From: Nyssa sinensis
Lineage: Eukaryota > Streptophyta > Magnoliopsida > Cornales > Nyssaceae
Length of the DNA stretch: 64,000 nucleotides
NCBI GenBank assembly: GCA_008638375.1
Contig: CM018038.1
Span: 35,188,597 to 35,252,596 of the forward strand
Direction: 5' to 3'
Shown piece by piece: positions 13,401-25,400 of the stretch; position 1 is the stretch's first letter; each line of letters opens with the position of its first letter. The notes beneath the pieces are model-generated. The model was not told where the DNA came from. It saw only the letters and a list, made by a program, of their open reading frames with translations, and made no database searches. A program made the translations under genes and the position numbers.

Positions 13401-16400
13401 GATGGCCCATTCGTTTATGCCATAACAAAAGGTCACTATCCCTAGGACTAAATGCAGAATTACAAATAGGAGGACGACACTGTTTATTCGTGTGAGCATC
13501 ATCAAAGTAATAGAGTCCCTCACATTCCTTAGCACTGCCAATCGTCTTCCCCGATGACAGATCCTGAAAAACACAATGAGAAGACAAAAAAGTAGCTGAG
13601 CAATGAGATTGTTTGGTTAGCTGACTAATGAACAACAGATTGCAAGAGAGATTAGGAACATGAAGTACTGACTCCAAAGTAATAAATTCAGAGATACGGA
13701 TACTCCCCTTGCCAACTACTGGGGATAAAGTACCATCTGCAATTTTTATTTTCAAGTTACCAGCACAAGGTGAATATGTGGAAAATAAATGATGGGCATC
13801 AGTCATATGTTCGGATGCACCTGAGTCAATAATCCAGGGAGTCTGGCGCAAAGTGGTACTAAGAGCAGACAAAAAAGTACCTTTGTGGGCTAAGGAACCC
13901 GATAGCAATGGAGTAGAGGACTGACTCGAGGCTTGGAAGGTCGAAAAAAGAGCATATAGCTTCTCAAGTTGTTCGGGGTTAAAACCCCCACTAAAGGTCG
14001 ACTGAGTGTGATGGGCTGGAGGGCCTATTTCTGTCTGCTGTTCAGTAGAGGCCTGGTACCCGTGAGATTTGTTGGGCTATCTGGGCTTCCAGTCAGCAGG
14101 CTTGCCATGTAAAGCCCAACAGGTATCTTTGGAATGGCCCGATTTTTTGCAATGCTCACAAAATGGCCTTTTGTTTTGTTTTGGGCCGGATCCAGTATGA
14201 GGCCCACGAGTTATAAAGGCTTCAAACCCAAATGCATGGTTCTGTCTTGATCCAGTGGAAGGCCCACGCGTTATAAGGGCTTCAAACTCAAACGCATAGT
14301 TCTGTCTTGAACCAGACCCTGCTGTCGACGCCATCCCGCGACTTGCAAGAGCAGAGCCTTCGATCCCTAGGCTCTACTTTCTCCTTCAACATCACCTTCC
14401 TCTTCTGTTCTTCCTATCGCACCTCAACAAAGACTTCTCGGATGGAAGGAAGTGGCCGTCAACCCAAAATCTTGCTTCGCACATCGTCGAGTTCGCGATT
14501 CAGCCCTGCCAGAAACTCGAATACCCTCTCGACTTCCATCTTCTCCTTGAATCGAACGCTGTCACCCGTGCACTCCCATTCTTCACCGCAGCTGAGGTCG
14601 AGTTCTTGCCACAATCCCAACATCTCTGTGTAAAACTCTGTAACTTCCCGATCTCCTTGCTTCATCTGCCATAGCCTCGTCTTGAGTTCGAAGATTTGAG
14701 ATGCATCTTCAGCATCGGAGTATGTCTCTCGCACGGTGTCCCACACATCTTTTGCCGTCAGGAGGAACATGTAGGTTCTTCCGATGGTTGGTCGCATGGA
14801 GTTGATCAAGCAGGAGGTTATGAAGGAGTTCTCAAAACGCCATTTCTGAAAGGCTGCAGCATCACTGGAAGGAGGCTGTTTGATCTCGCCTGTAAGGAAA
14901 CCTAGTTTCCCTCTACCCGTCGATGACCAGCTTGATGGATTGGGCCCATTCTCGGTAATTCTTACCATTCAACTTTTCTACAGTAAGATGGAATGAGGAA
15001 TTTTCAATTCCGACAGTCGAATTCATGGAGGAGATTGTCTCTGATTCTCCTTCCTGAGTTACCGACTGGGTAGACTCATGGCTGGCGGCCATATTTTGTT
15101 AGGGTTTTCAGAATCCCTGCTCTGATACCATAAAGACAATAAGACTGGAATTTGAATCAATCTCTCATTCAAAATTATATATTTTGTTTACATACATGGT
15201 CCCTATTTATCATGTACAATGAGAACCAAAAAATGGAAATAACAAAGAAAATGGAAACAAAAAGGTCAACACAAATAATCAGCCTAAATCTCCTACCACA
15301 ATCTTCTCCAAATCCCATTCAAATTATTTGAGATTTTCACAATATATATATATATGCCAAAGGTTGGATTCTGATTTTACTATTGGTTGACTTCCTACAC
15401 TCTTTGGTTTGGTTTGAAGGTCCCTAGCTGCATGCTTGAGTGCAGGGAAATTTTTTTCCTCATCTTGTCTCATGCCCATTTGGTGGGAGATAGCTCTATG
15501 TTGTCCTTATCTGCTTGCTTGTGTTGTGTGCTTGCGTTATGCATGTTAGAGTAGTTAGCATATTAGCTTTGCATATTTGGATATCATTAAGGGTAGTTTA
15601 GTCTTATCTTATTCTTTTGCTCAGCCATATTATAAAAGGTTATATCTTATTGATATGTAATATGTGTTGCTAGACAGACTTTTAAATAATACTTCTCTCT
15701 TTTCTTATTCTTCTTTTCCGTGGTTTTCTTGGTTGATTATGAAAAGTTAACATGGTATCAAGCTCATTAAGATCCAATTTTGGTTAACAATACTACAGCA
15801 ACCATGATAGGGGAAAAAAAAAAAAAAAAAAGAGGGACAGTCGGGCTACTAACATCATCATCCCTACGATGATGTCAGCATGATGACATCAGCAATTTCG
15901 GGCAGCCGGGCATTTGGGGTTTGATTATATCTTCGAGCTGAGCATCATGGTAATTTTTTCAAAACAATTTGAAGCTATCTGGTGTGGTTGTCTATTTTTC
16001 AATTTTGAGAAAATGGCCTCTATTTTTCAATATGTTGATTTGTTAGTTTTTTGATATTTTGTTGCTTTTATCACACTTGAGGGGGTGAGACTAGACTATA
16101 CAAAGGTAGGTATGAGCACACTGCCACAGCTGCCCCACCAGTGTATAAACCCTCTACATCAGCTCCCCCCACCCCTCCACCCCCCGGGTCTTTGTTCATT
16201 GAGCAATTACAAAAGCTCCTCATTGGGGCTCAACTTTAGTTGATTTCAGGAAATCCCTCATGAAGGTGGTTAGAGGTACCCATAGTGATGTGCCAATTTG
16301 ATAAATTTCAAAATATTCCTCCTCCATCGATGAGGCATCCATACAAAAAAGTGAATAGAGATTGAGTCTCAAAGTGAAAGCCACCCTATTATTTCAATGA

Positions 16401-19400
16401 TTGTGCTCAATTGAGATTCACGTGAAGCTAGGGAGGAGTTTTTGAAAGGGGCCCTTGATGATATAGGGGTCACGAAGTGCATAATTAAAAGTTACTAAAT
16501 AAATAAAGTACTATTGATGATAGCATCATAGTAGGTTAGTATTATTTTAATCTAAATATTTCAAAGCAAAAATAAACTAAATATCAGTGTCATGAAAAAC
16601 TCGCTAATCTTTATACCTAACAAGCACGGATACAAACACAGGACAAGAATGCAACACGACGCGTACACATAGACACGGCAATTTTCAAAAAAAAACACGG
16701 ATACATTGAGAACACATAGATATATATATATATTTTATGTGACTATATAATAAAATTTTAATATTACTTCAATTAAATTAGCATAAAAATACAAAAATCA
16801 CATAAATATTATTAGTATATCAAAATAAAAAAGGCATTAAATAAACATTTAAGAATTTTATTTAATAATCAACATTCATGATTCAAATTTCAAAACAAAT
16901 TTGTTAATTACTATATACATATATATATATATATATATATTTGTGTGTGTATAAAAAAATAGTGGAGAACAAGAGGTAAATAATCAATAAAAAAATCCCA
17001 AAAATAAAAAATCCAAAAACGTGTCCAGAATGTGTCCCCCAACGTGTTTAAAACATGTCCTAACGTGTCCGAAATTCAGAAAAATTAGACACTCATTTTT
17101 TGTGTCCAACACGGATACGTGTGGCAAGAAAGAGTGTCCATGCTTTATAGCTCTATACACTTTTACAACCGGCTAACAGGTAGATGAACCATGTTTATAG
17201 CTTTTTTTTTTTTTTTTTTGAACATCTGGGAAATATGAAGGTTTAGATTAAGGGATATTGTAGATCGTATGAGTACAATATACTAATATAGTTAAATACT
17301 TTTTCTATTTGGGTGCACTGTGCCTTAAAAAAACAGTGGCTAAAGCTTTTTAAAATGGGTCTGCAAGTACTGAAAGTCGCTACTTGCTACCATGAATGCT
17401 ACTGTAGCAACTCAGTAACTCGTTTCAAAACAAGAACGAAATAATCTCAGAAAAGCAGTCGCTCTATGCAACCAATTTGACGCAAATGATGACAGGAAGA
17501 TCTTGGTAATAGAGCTCGTCAACACAATGAAAGTGCTTGGATTGGACATATCAACAAGGGGGTGACATCATAGGCTTGGTAGGAGTAACAACAGTGCTCA
17601 CTCAAGAGCAAGTGGACGGGTTTGTCGTTGCAACTCAGTGAGCTCCACAACCTTTCTTCTGCTGGCCCAATAAAGAGAGACATTTAGAGACACAATAAGA
17701 AAGATCTTTTTTTTTTTTCTTACAAGTAAGATGCAATAAGAAAGATCACGAATGTGAAAAGGACTCTTGTGCACAAGTTGTTGGGAAAATGCACCCAAAA
17801 GGAGTTAATAGGCCTAAATCTTGGAACAGCATTTTTTTCTTTTTTGACAAGTAATAAGTAATTTTATATATAGAATAAACCAAGGGAGTGCCCATACTTA
17901 CAAAACAAGACAATACATCATAATCTCGTCATGTTTAAAAAAGAAACAAAATTATCTATGAAGAACACCGAGCCCCAAGATCCAAAAAAAAGAGTGCTCA
18001 ACAGTGCAGTTAAAGGTGAAGGGTGCCTCTAAGGCACTAAAATTCTATGTTGCCTGAAAAGTGAGGCGAAAAAAGCCCTAGCCTAAATGAAGTTAGGTGC
18101 TAACTTATAAAAATCATTAAATAATATATTATACATTAAAAATTCATTTATTTTAAGTTAAACAATATCTTACGTAATAATTCTCATGTAGTACTTAAAA
18201 GTTTAATTTAAAGGATGATAAATAAAATAATTAAATCTTAAGCAATGAGATCATCGTAAACTTTTTCTTTTCCATTTGCTACTTTTATATTGACTAAATA
18301 TTGTCCAACAAAAATACCTTTAATCCTAAAACAAGAAGACAAGATACATGAAATCGTTTAAGTAAAGTAAGTTTCAATTAATGAGGCCCTCACCTCAACG
18401 CCTATCACCTTAATCAAGGCGATCACCTAGGAAACACCACATTAAAATCGTCTCACCTGGAATGTGTTGAGGCGTTATGCCTCATCCTCGCCTAGGTGAG
18501 GCCCAGTCGCTTTTAACGACACTATGCTCAACACAGCCTTTCCAATCCAAATAGGAGACTCAACCCCATCAAACAATATTTGATTACTCTCCTTCCAGAT
18601 AATCCACCAAGGGCATAGCAAAGCCACATGCCATACCTCTCTAACCCTTCTGCTAACCAAGAGCTAGTTTGGATGAGGTTCAACTTATGAAGAATAGATT
18701 CTCGAAAATAGATTTTGGATTAAATTTTGAGTGTATGGATGAGATTAGCTTATGACGGAAAAATAGCTTATTGAGTGTTTGGTTAAAATTATTCGAACTG
18801 ATGCTAACTCATAAAAGTCTATTTTACCCTTTATATTATTAGATAGTATTGAGTGTTGTTTAGTAGTATATTATAAAATTAAGTTAATAAATTTAATTTT
18901 ATATTCACAAAAATTGGTATTAAATAGTTATTTTAATATTTTATTTATTATAAAATAAATAAAATTTGTTATATATATTATTCAGTAAATGTAAGTATAT
19001 TACAATATAAAATAAGAATAGTATAATATATTTATATATATATATATATAAATAGTACTACATTTTATATCTATATAAAAGTGTGCACGGTGATTGAAAG
19101 TGAAAAAGAAGGCCAACACCTTTGAGCACAGCAAATCAAGTAGAGAAGTGAATGGTTAGGAAAAAGACAAAAAAGGGGTAGCATGTATTTTTGTAATTAT
19201 AACAAAAGTTATGGGTAAAGGTGTAATGCAAAAGTCTCAACGCCCTTTCAATGCTAGTATTTCCAGCGTCAATATAAGTCCCGTCTGGACTGAATAAAGA
19301 CGCAACTTTCAAGCCGCCACGCTCAACCAAACAATCATCACGCGAATTTTTTTTTTCCAACACTCGTTTGGGCTGAGCAGACGCTCAGCCATACGGGCTC

Positions 19401-22400
19401 CAAGAGTCCTCTCCACGAGGAAGTGACCACCAGACAGAAACGAGGCATAACCCAGTGTACCCCCAAAAAGTTCAACCAAAAGCATCCGAACTACCCTATA
19501 TACCAAATGATGGATCTATAAATGATTAACTGTTTCTTCATTTTCTTTGCATTGGCAGCACGAGGACGTGACCACCAGACAGAAACGAGGCATAACCCAG
19601 TGTACCCCCAAAAAGTTCAACCAAAAGCATCCGAACTACCCTATATACCAAATGATGGATCTATAAATGATTAACTGTTTCTTCATTTTCTTTGCATTGG
19701 CAGCACCAATTCAATATAATTTAGCATCTTCAATGAAAAGTATCCAAAAAATCTTTTACAATGCTACAAACCATCCAAGAAAAAAAAAGCCACATTTAAA
19801 GGTGCCTTTTGTCCTCCACAGCTTTCTACAAGAACTCATGGCTCCCTTCCCCTTTAAAAACTATATAAAAAGATCTGACATCAAACACACCTCTACTTGA
19901 CCCAGTGCACAGCCAAAGCATCCTCACCCTCTTCAGGAATATCCTGCCTATAAAGAAAACCATAAAAATACATTACTTCCTCTACCTCCCAGTCCACCAC
20001 TACAGCCTGTTTACTCAATGCAATTCTGAACAATCAAGGAAAAGTTACCGAGTCCACCCTCACACCAATGGTCCATCCCGAATCTAATTCTATCACCATT
20101 ACCAACCTTCCATTTAATGTGTTTAGAGAGCTTATCCCAACCTTGCCCAATACTCCTCCAAACACCAACCCCATAGGATCATCAAACCTTCCTCGACAAC
20201 CAATCTCCAATCTCCCAACACTGGTGAATGAAGGAAAGAGATACACCATCTAGCCTAAGAGTTTTATCCATGTTGTAACAGTTCAAAGCCACAACTAATT
20301 CTTCTTTTGAAAATGGCCTCTAGACAATCTCTGCCTAAAATCCAACCCATCCACTGTCGGGTTCAGTTAATTGACTTCCGTGCATAGCTCCCTGTAAAAA
20401 AGAATGATACCCTCTCTGATGTCCCCACCTTAGTCAAATCCTAGGCCCCAACCCTGATTTTCCCAACGAAATAATTCCACCAAAAAGTACTGGCTATTCT
20501 ATGGAAGAACTTCGTATTGTTATCTCCCACTTTCAGCCATATAGCATTAGATTTATGTCTCCGACTCACCTATTCCCTCAAAGTTATCATTTTGACCTCT
20601 GCTTTGCACTTTTCCCTGAGTTCCTCTCAGCACCATCCAAACCTCCCTCCCCTTCCTTCATATCCAGGCCACTAATCTTAGCAAATGCCAAGACTTTCCT
20701 CTACCCAAGATTGCCAAACTTCTCATTGTTCCATCTCTTTAAGTCCCCTTTCAACATGCTTAATTTTATTTTTATTTTTCAGTGAAGTGTAATATACATA
20801 TATATCAACATACTTTTTTTGACAATTCAATAAATTAGAGAGCCTTCAACCCATACCCTTCCCACCATCCTCTAACCAACCTCGAAAACATTCTTTATGC
20901 AACCATATATTTTCAAATCGGAAAACCAACTCACCCCATCTAATACCTCTGCTATCCAAAAGAGGTGGAGTATGGTCGGGAGCAGCCCTAGGTAACACTA
21001 ACTGGCTCCTATAGTCACCTCTTCCTTGGTCACCACCATATTATCCCATCTGAATATCACCCCTCCAGCCATACAAATAGCATCGAGACTCACCCAATCT
21101 ACAAATCTACCAGACTACCACCCAACAAAATCCTCACCTCCCCGGAAGAATCTCATACTCCCTGGTCCCTCCTCTTGTACAACTCCCTCTCCTTGTCTAA
21201 AATACATGTGTTTCTTGTCAAATAACGATAATAATTTTCGAAAATATTTTAGAGAATGAAAAAGATGTATTCTTCTCCCTAGTAGGTCAAGAGTTATAGT
21301 CACAGCTTACAAGTAAATAAGGAAAATTTCTTTAATTAGTTCCTACAATCAAACAATCTAATGCCTAAATTAAGCTACAGATTCGGTCAATATTTACAAC
21401 ACTCTCCCTCAAGCTGAAGAGTATATATCTATAACTCCCAACTTGCTACAAATAGAGCCGATGGCAATTTTTGGTAAAGCTTTGGTGAAAATATCGGCAA
21501 GTTGACTACCTAAAAGAACAAACGAAGTGGTGATTTCACAAAATGCCCAAAGGGGAAATGGCCCCAATCCTACATGCCATGACGTTGATTGTCTCAACTT
21601 ATGGTTGAAAAGGATATGTAATTCTTTAACTCACTCTGGAACGGAAAACCAGACAAATACAGGAAAAGAGCAGGAGACTTCTGTTTTTTTTCTTATCAGC
21701 CGCAAAATCCACGAAATGAAAGATTGAATAGGGGGCGCTTTGATTATGAAAGCTCGAGGACAAAGAGAACTAGGCTTTTCCAAAGAATTAAAGCAGCTTT
21801 CCCACTCCCTTTAATTAATCCCCTTTTTACATTCAATTCTTTATAGGAGTCTGGTGTGGAATCACCATCATTTCCCTAGACTCTATTTCAGATCGAATGA
21901 AATAACAATCAACTTCAATATGCTTGGTTCGTTCCTGAAAGACTAGATTGCTGGCAATATGAATCGCCGCTTGATTGTCACAATGGAGAGGTGTTGGACC
22001 ACGTACTAGAACATCAAATTCTTGCACGAGTGTTCTTAACCAAGTCAGCTCACAAGTAGTATGTGACATTGCTCGATACTCTACCTCAGCACTAGAACAT
22101 GCCACAATCGACTGTTTCTTGTTTTTCCAAGTCACAAGATTACCCTCTAAGAAAGTACAATAACCAGTGGTAAACTTGTGATCTCAAAAGTGATTCTGCC
22201 CAATCAGCATCAGTATATCCCTCAATCCGAAAATATCCAGATGATCGATAAAGAAGACCACATCTTGGGGCATTCTTAAGATACATCAAGATACGAGTAA
22301 CTGCATCCATATGAGGAACTCGAAGACTAGTCATAAGCTGACTCATAATACTAACAACATAGGAGATGTCAGGTCAAGTAATGGTTAGATAAATGAGCTT

Positions 22401-25400
22401 ACCCACAAGTCTTCGATACATCTCTGGATCCTCAACCAAATCACCCTCATTTGGCATCAACTTTAGATTGGTCCCCATGGGCATAGCTATAGATTTGGAG
22501 CCAAGAAAACCCATATCTTTCAAAATATCAAAAGTGTACTTCGTCTGAGACAAACTGATCCCTGCTTTTGATCTTACAACCTTAATACCAAGGATATAAT
22601 GGAGCTTTCCAAGATCTTTGGTAAGAAAGATGGAACCAAAATGGTGAATCAATGCCTGGATACCTGCCTTATCACTATCGGTGATCACAATATCATCTAC
22701 GTAGACAACTAGAATTACGATACCTCTTGGCGTCTTCTTAAAGAATACCAAGTGATTAGCTTGGCTCCGAGTCATGCCTATGAGTAACTACTGCCTTACT
22801 GAATTTATCAAACCAAGCTCAGGGAAACTGTTTGAGTCCATAAATAGACTTCTGAAAATGACAAACATACTCCCCCTTGGACTCAAAATCAGGTGGCTGA
22901 GCCATATACACAGTCTCAACAAGATCACTATATTGGAAGGCATTTTTGACATCGAGCTAATGAAGAGACCAATCGAGATTCGCAGCAATAGATATGATAA
23001 CCCAAACAGAATTCAATTTGGCAACAAGAGAGAAAGTCTCGGTGTAACCAATGCCATAGGTTTGGGTAAAACCTTTGGCTGCAAGCGAGCCTTCAGCCGT
23101 TCAACAGTACCATCAGGATTCTGCTTGATTGTGAAGACCCAACGACAGGCCAACAATTTAAGCACCAGCAGGTTTAGGAACAAGAGCCCAAGTACGATTT
23201 AATTCCAAAGCATGCATTTTCTCTTCCGTTGCAGTCTGCCAACCAGGATGGGAAAGAGTTTTCCTATAGAATTTAGGAATAACGAGGGATGACAAGGACA
23301 GAGAGAAAGCTTGAAAGAAAGAGAATAAATGATCATAAGAGACAAAGTTAGAAATAGAATTAGTAGTGCAAGTACGTATACCTTTACAGACTGCAATGGA
23401 CAGGTCAATATCAGAGTCAAAAGAATGAGATGGATCAACAAATGGCGAGGTAGGTGAAGGATGTGAGAGAGAAGGTCCAGTAAGAAAAGTGACTGGAGCT
23501 GTAGCCTGGTGACAACGAACATACACTATTTAATTCCAAAGCATCCATTTCCTCTTCCATTGCGGTCTGCCAACCAAGATGGGAAAGAGTTGGGAAAGAG
23601 TTTTCTTGTAGGATTTATGAACAACGAGAGATGATAAGGACAGAAAAAAAGCTTGAAAGGAAGAGGATAAATGATCATAAGAGATAAAGTTAGAGATAGA
23701 ATGAGTAGTGCAAGTACGTGTATCTTTACGGATTGCAATGGACAGGTCAAAATCAGAGTCAAAAGAATGAGATGGATCGGCAGATGGCAAGATAGGTGAA
23801 GGATGTAAGAGAAAAGGTCCAATAAAAAGAGTGACTAGAGTTGTAGCCTAGTGACGACGAACATACACTTGACGAATTAGAAACACTAATAGGTAAAACA
23901 AGGTCAGGAAATAACGGTGCCTGTAACTGACTTCCATCTGGAGAATAATAGGAAACAGTTTCAAAGAAAGTGACATTAGCACTAACAAAGTGCTTACGTA
24001 AGATAGGACTATAACACTTGTAACCGTTATGTGTGCGGGAATAACTAAGAAATATGGATTTATAAGCACGAGGGTCAAGTTTGTCAAGGACCAGGCTACA
24101 AGTTATGTACAAATGAAACACATCCAAAAACTTTGGGAGAAAGGGAGAAAGATGTTTTATAAGGAAACATTATATTAAAAGGTGATTTTCCCTGTAGAAT
24201 GCGCAAAGGCATCCTATTTAAAATATACGTAGCTGTAAGGACAGGATCCTCCTAAAAACACTTAGGAACATGCATCTGAATCGTAAGGGCACGAGCTATA
24301 GCAAGGATGGGACCGTTCTTTCTTTCGGCAATCCCATTTTATTGGGGGGTGGTGACCCAGGATGTTTGGTATATAATGTCTCGAGAAACTATTTAAAATA
24401 ACTGTCTTTATACTCTTGAGCATTATCCATTCAAAAAGCTAACAATTTGGCATTGAATTGATTAGAAATTTCAACATAAAAGGATTGAAAAGCATTAAAC
24501 AATTGAGAACAATTTTTAAGCACATACACCCATGTCAAACGAGAATGATCATCAATAAAAGTAACAAAATATTGAGAACAACAGAAACCAGTGGTCCGAT
24601 ATGGTCCCCAAATATCCAAATGAACTAGTGCAAAAGATTAGAAACAAAGGGGGTCAGCACATAGAGGAAACGAAACTCTATGATGCTTACTAAGTTCACA
24701 AGTCTCACAGTTAAAACTAGAAAAATCAAATAAAGTAAGAACTAAGTGACGAAGATTTGTGGAAGACAAGTGTCCAATGCGACAATGCCACTAATAAGGA
24801 GAAACAACGGAATATAGAGAAGGAGTCAACCGACAAGATGACTAAAGGTAATAGAGTTCATTCTTCTCATATTTCCCACCAATCATCCTCTTCGTCTTTG
24901 GATCCTAAAATTCACAATAAAAGGGATAGAAGATCACTGAACAGTTGAAGGACTAGATCAAAGGGATAGAAAGGTCACTAAAATTCACAATAGTGACAAA
25001 GGTCACTGAAATTCACAATAAAAGGGATAGAAGGTCACTGAAATTCACAATTGTGACAAAGGAGGGAGAAGAAAGACAAAAAAAAATTAGAAAAAAAAGA
25101 CAAGTTACCTATCATATGATCAGACGCCAAGGAATTAAGAATCCAAAGAGTACTGGAAGAAGAATGAAGACGTGCGTTACCTAATGAGACCAAATTGGCT
25201 GTGGAAGTAGAAGAGGCATTGGCACGCTGAAGAATAGAATCATACTCTGTCATGGGAATAAGGATTTGACCTTAAGAAACCGACTCGGCGGGCGACCATT
25301 AAAGGTAATTGGAACCCTTCAATTTTGTATTGGTCAGTGATCCAATAAAAAAAGAATCTTTATTATCCTTGGTGTCTAATTTATCAGCCATGATAGGACA

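Larger units (their letters stand above)
10381..15341 (-). mobile_element. Ty1/copia retrotransposon A, 5.0 kb, complete with LTRs
   Basis: The LTRs are 10381-10587 and 15131-15341, flanked by ATATA on both sides (10376-10380 and 15342-15346). The order gag, zinc knuckle, protease, integrase, RT, RNase H on the minus strand is copia-type. The primer site and polypurine tract adjoin the LTRs as expected. By eye the LTRs differ by about six substitutions and one 4-bp indel, so it is a fairly young insertion. Its gag and pol frames carry several frameshifts and stops, so this copy is not autonomous. It is inserted in AP4E intron 2 in the gene's own orientation. Confidence 0.93.
17829..21230 (-). 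mobile_element. Degenerate L1-like LINE, interrupted
   Basis: The 3' tail is at 17829-17860 (T-run then GACAAGTAATAAG). The zf-RVT end reads [20 protein letters not shown] (18560-18650). Upstream are [15 protein letters not shown] (about 20060-20110) and [15 protein letters not shown] (20503-20547), and still further upstream endonuclease-like [12 protein letters not shown] and [16 protein letters not shown] (about 20880-21090). These are consecutive landmarks of plant LINE ORF2, but the whole reverse transcriptase domain between AIWLK and VGNGD is missing, leaving only about 0.4 kb there. Two MITEs and a 145-bp duplication further disrupt it. Its 5' side ends at copia element C. Confidence 0.8.

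Noticed and set aside
20501..20785. Plus-strand frame of 94 residues
   Set aside because: The minus strand here carries LINE ORF2 motifs ([15 protein letters not shown]); the plus frame is its shadow.
24757..25184. Lys/Arg-rich plus-strand frames
   Set aside because: They arise from repeated GGTCACTGAAATTCACAAT-like text in decayed copia C integrase/protease sequence on the opposite strand.
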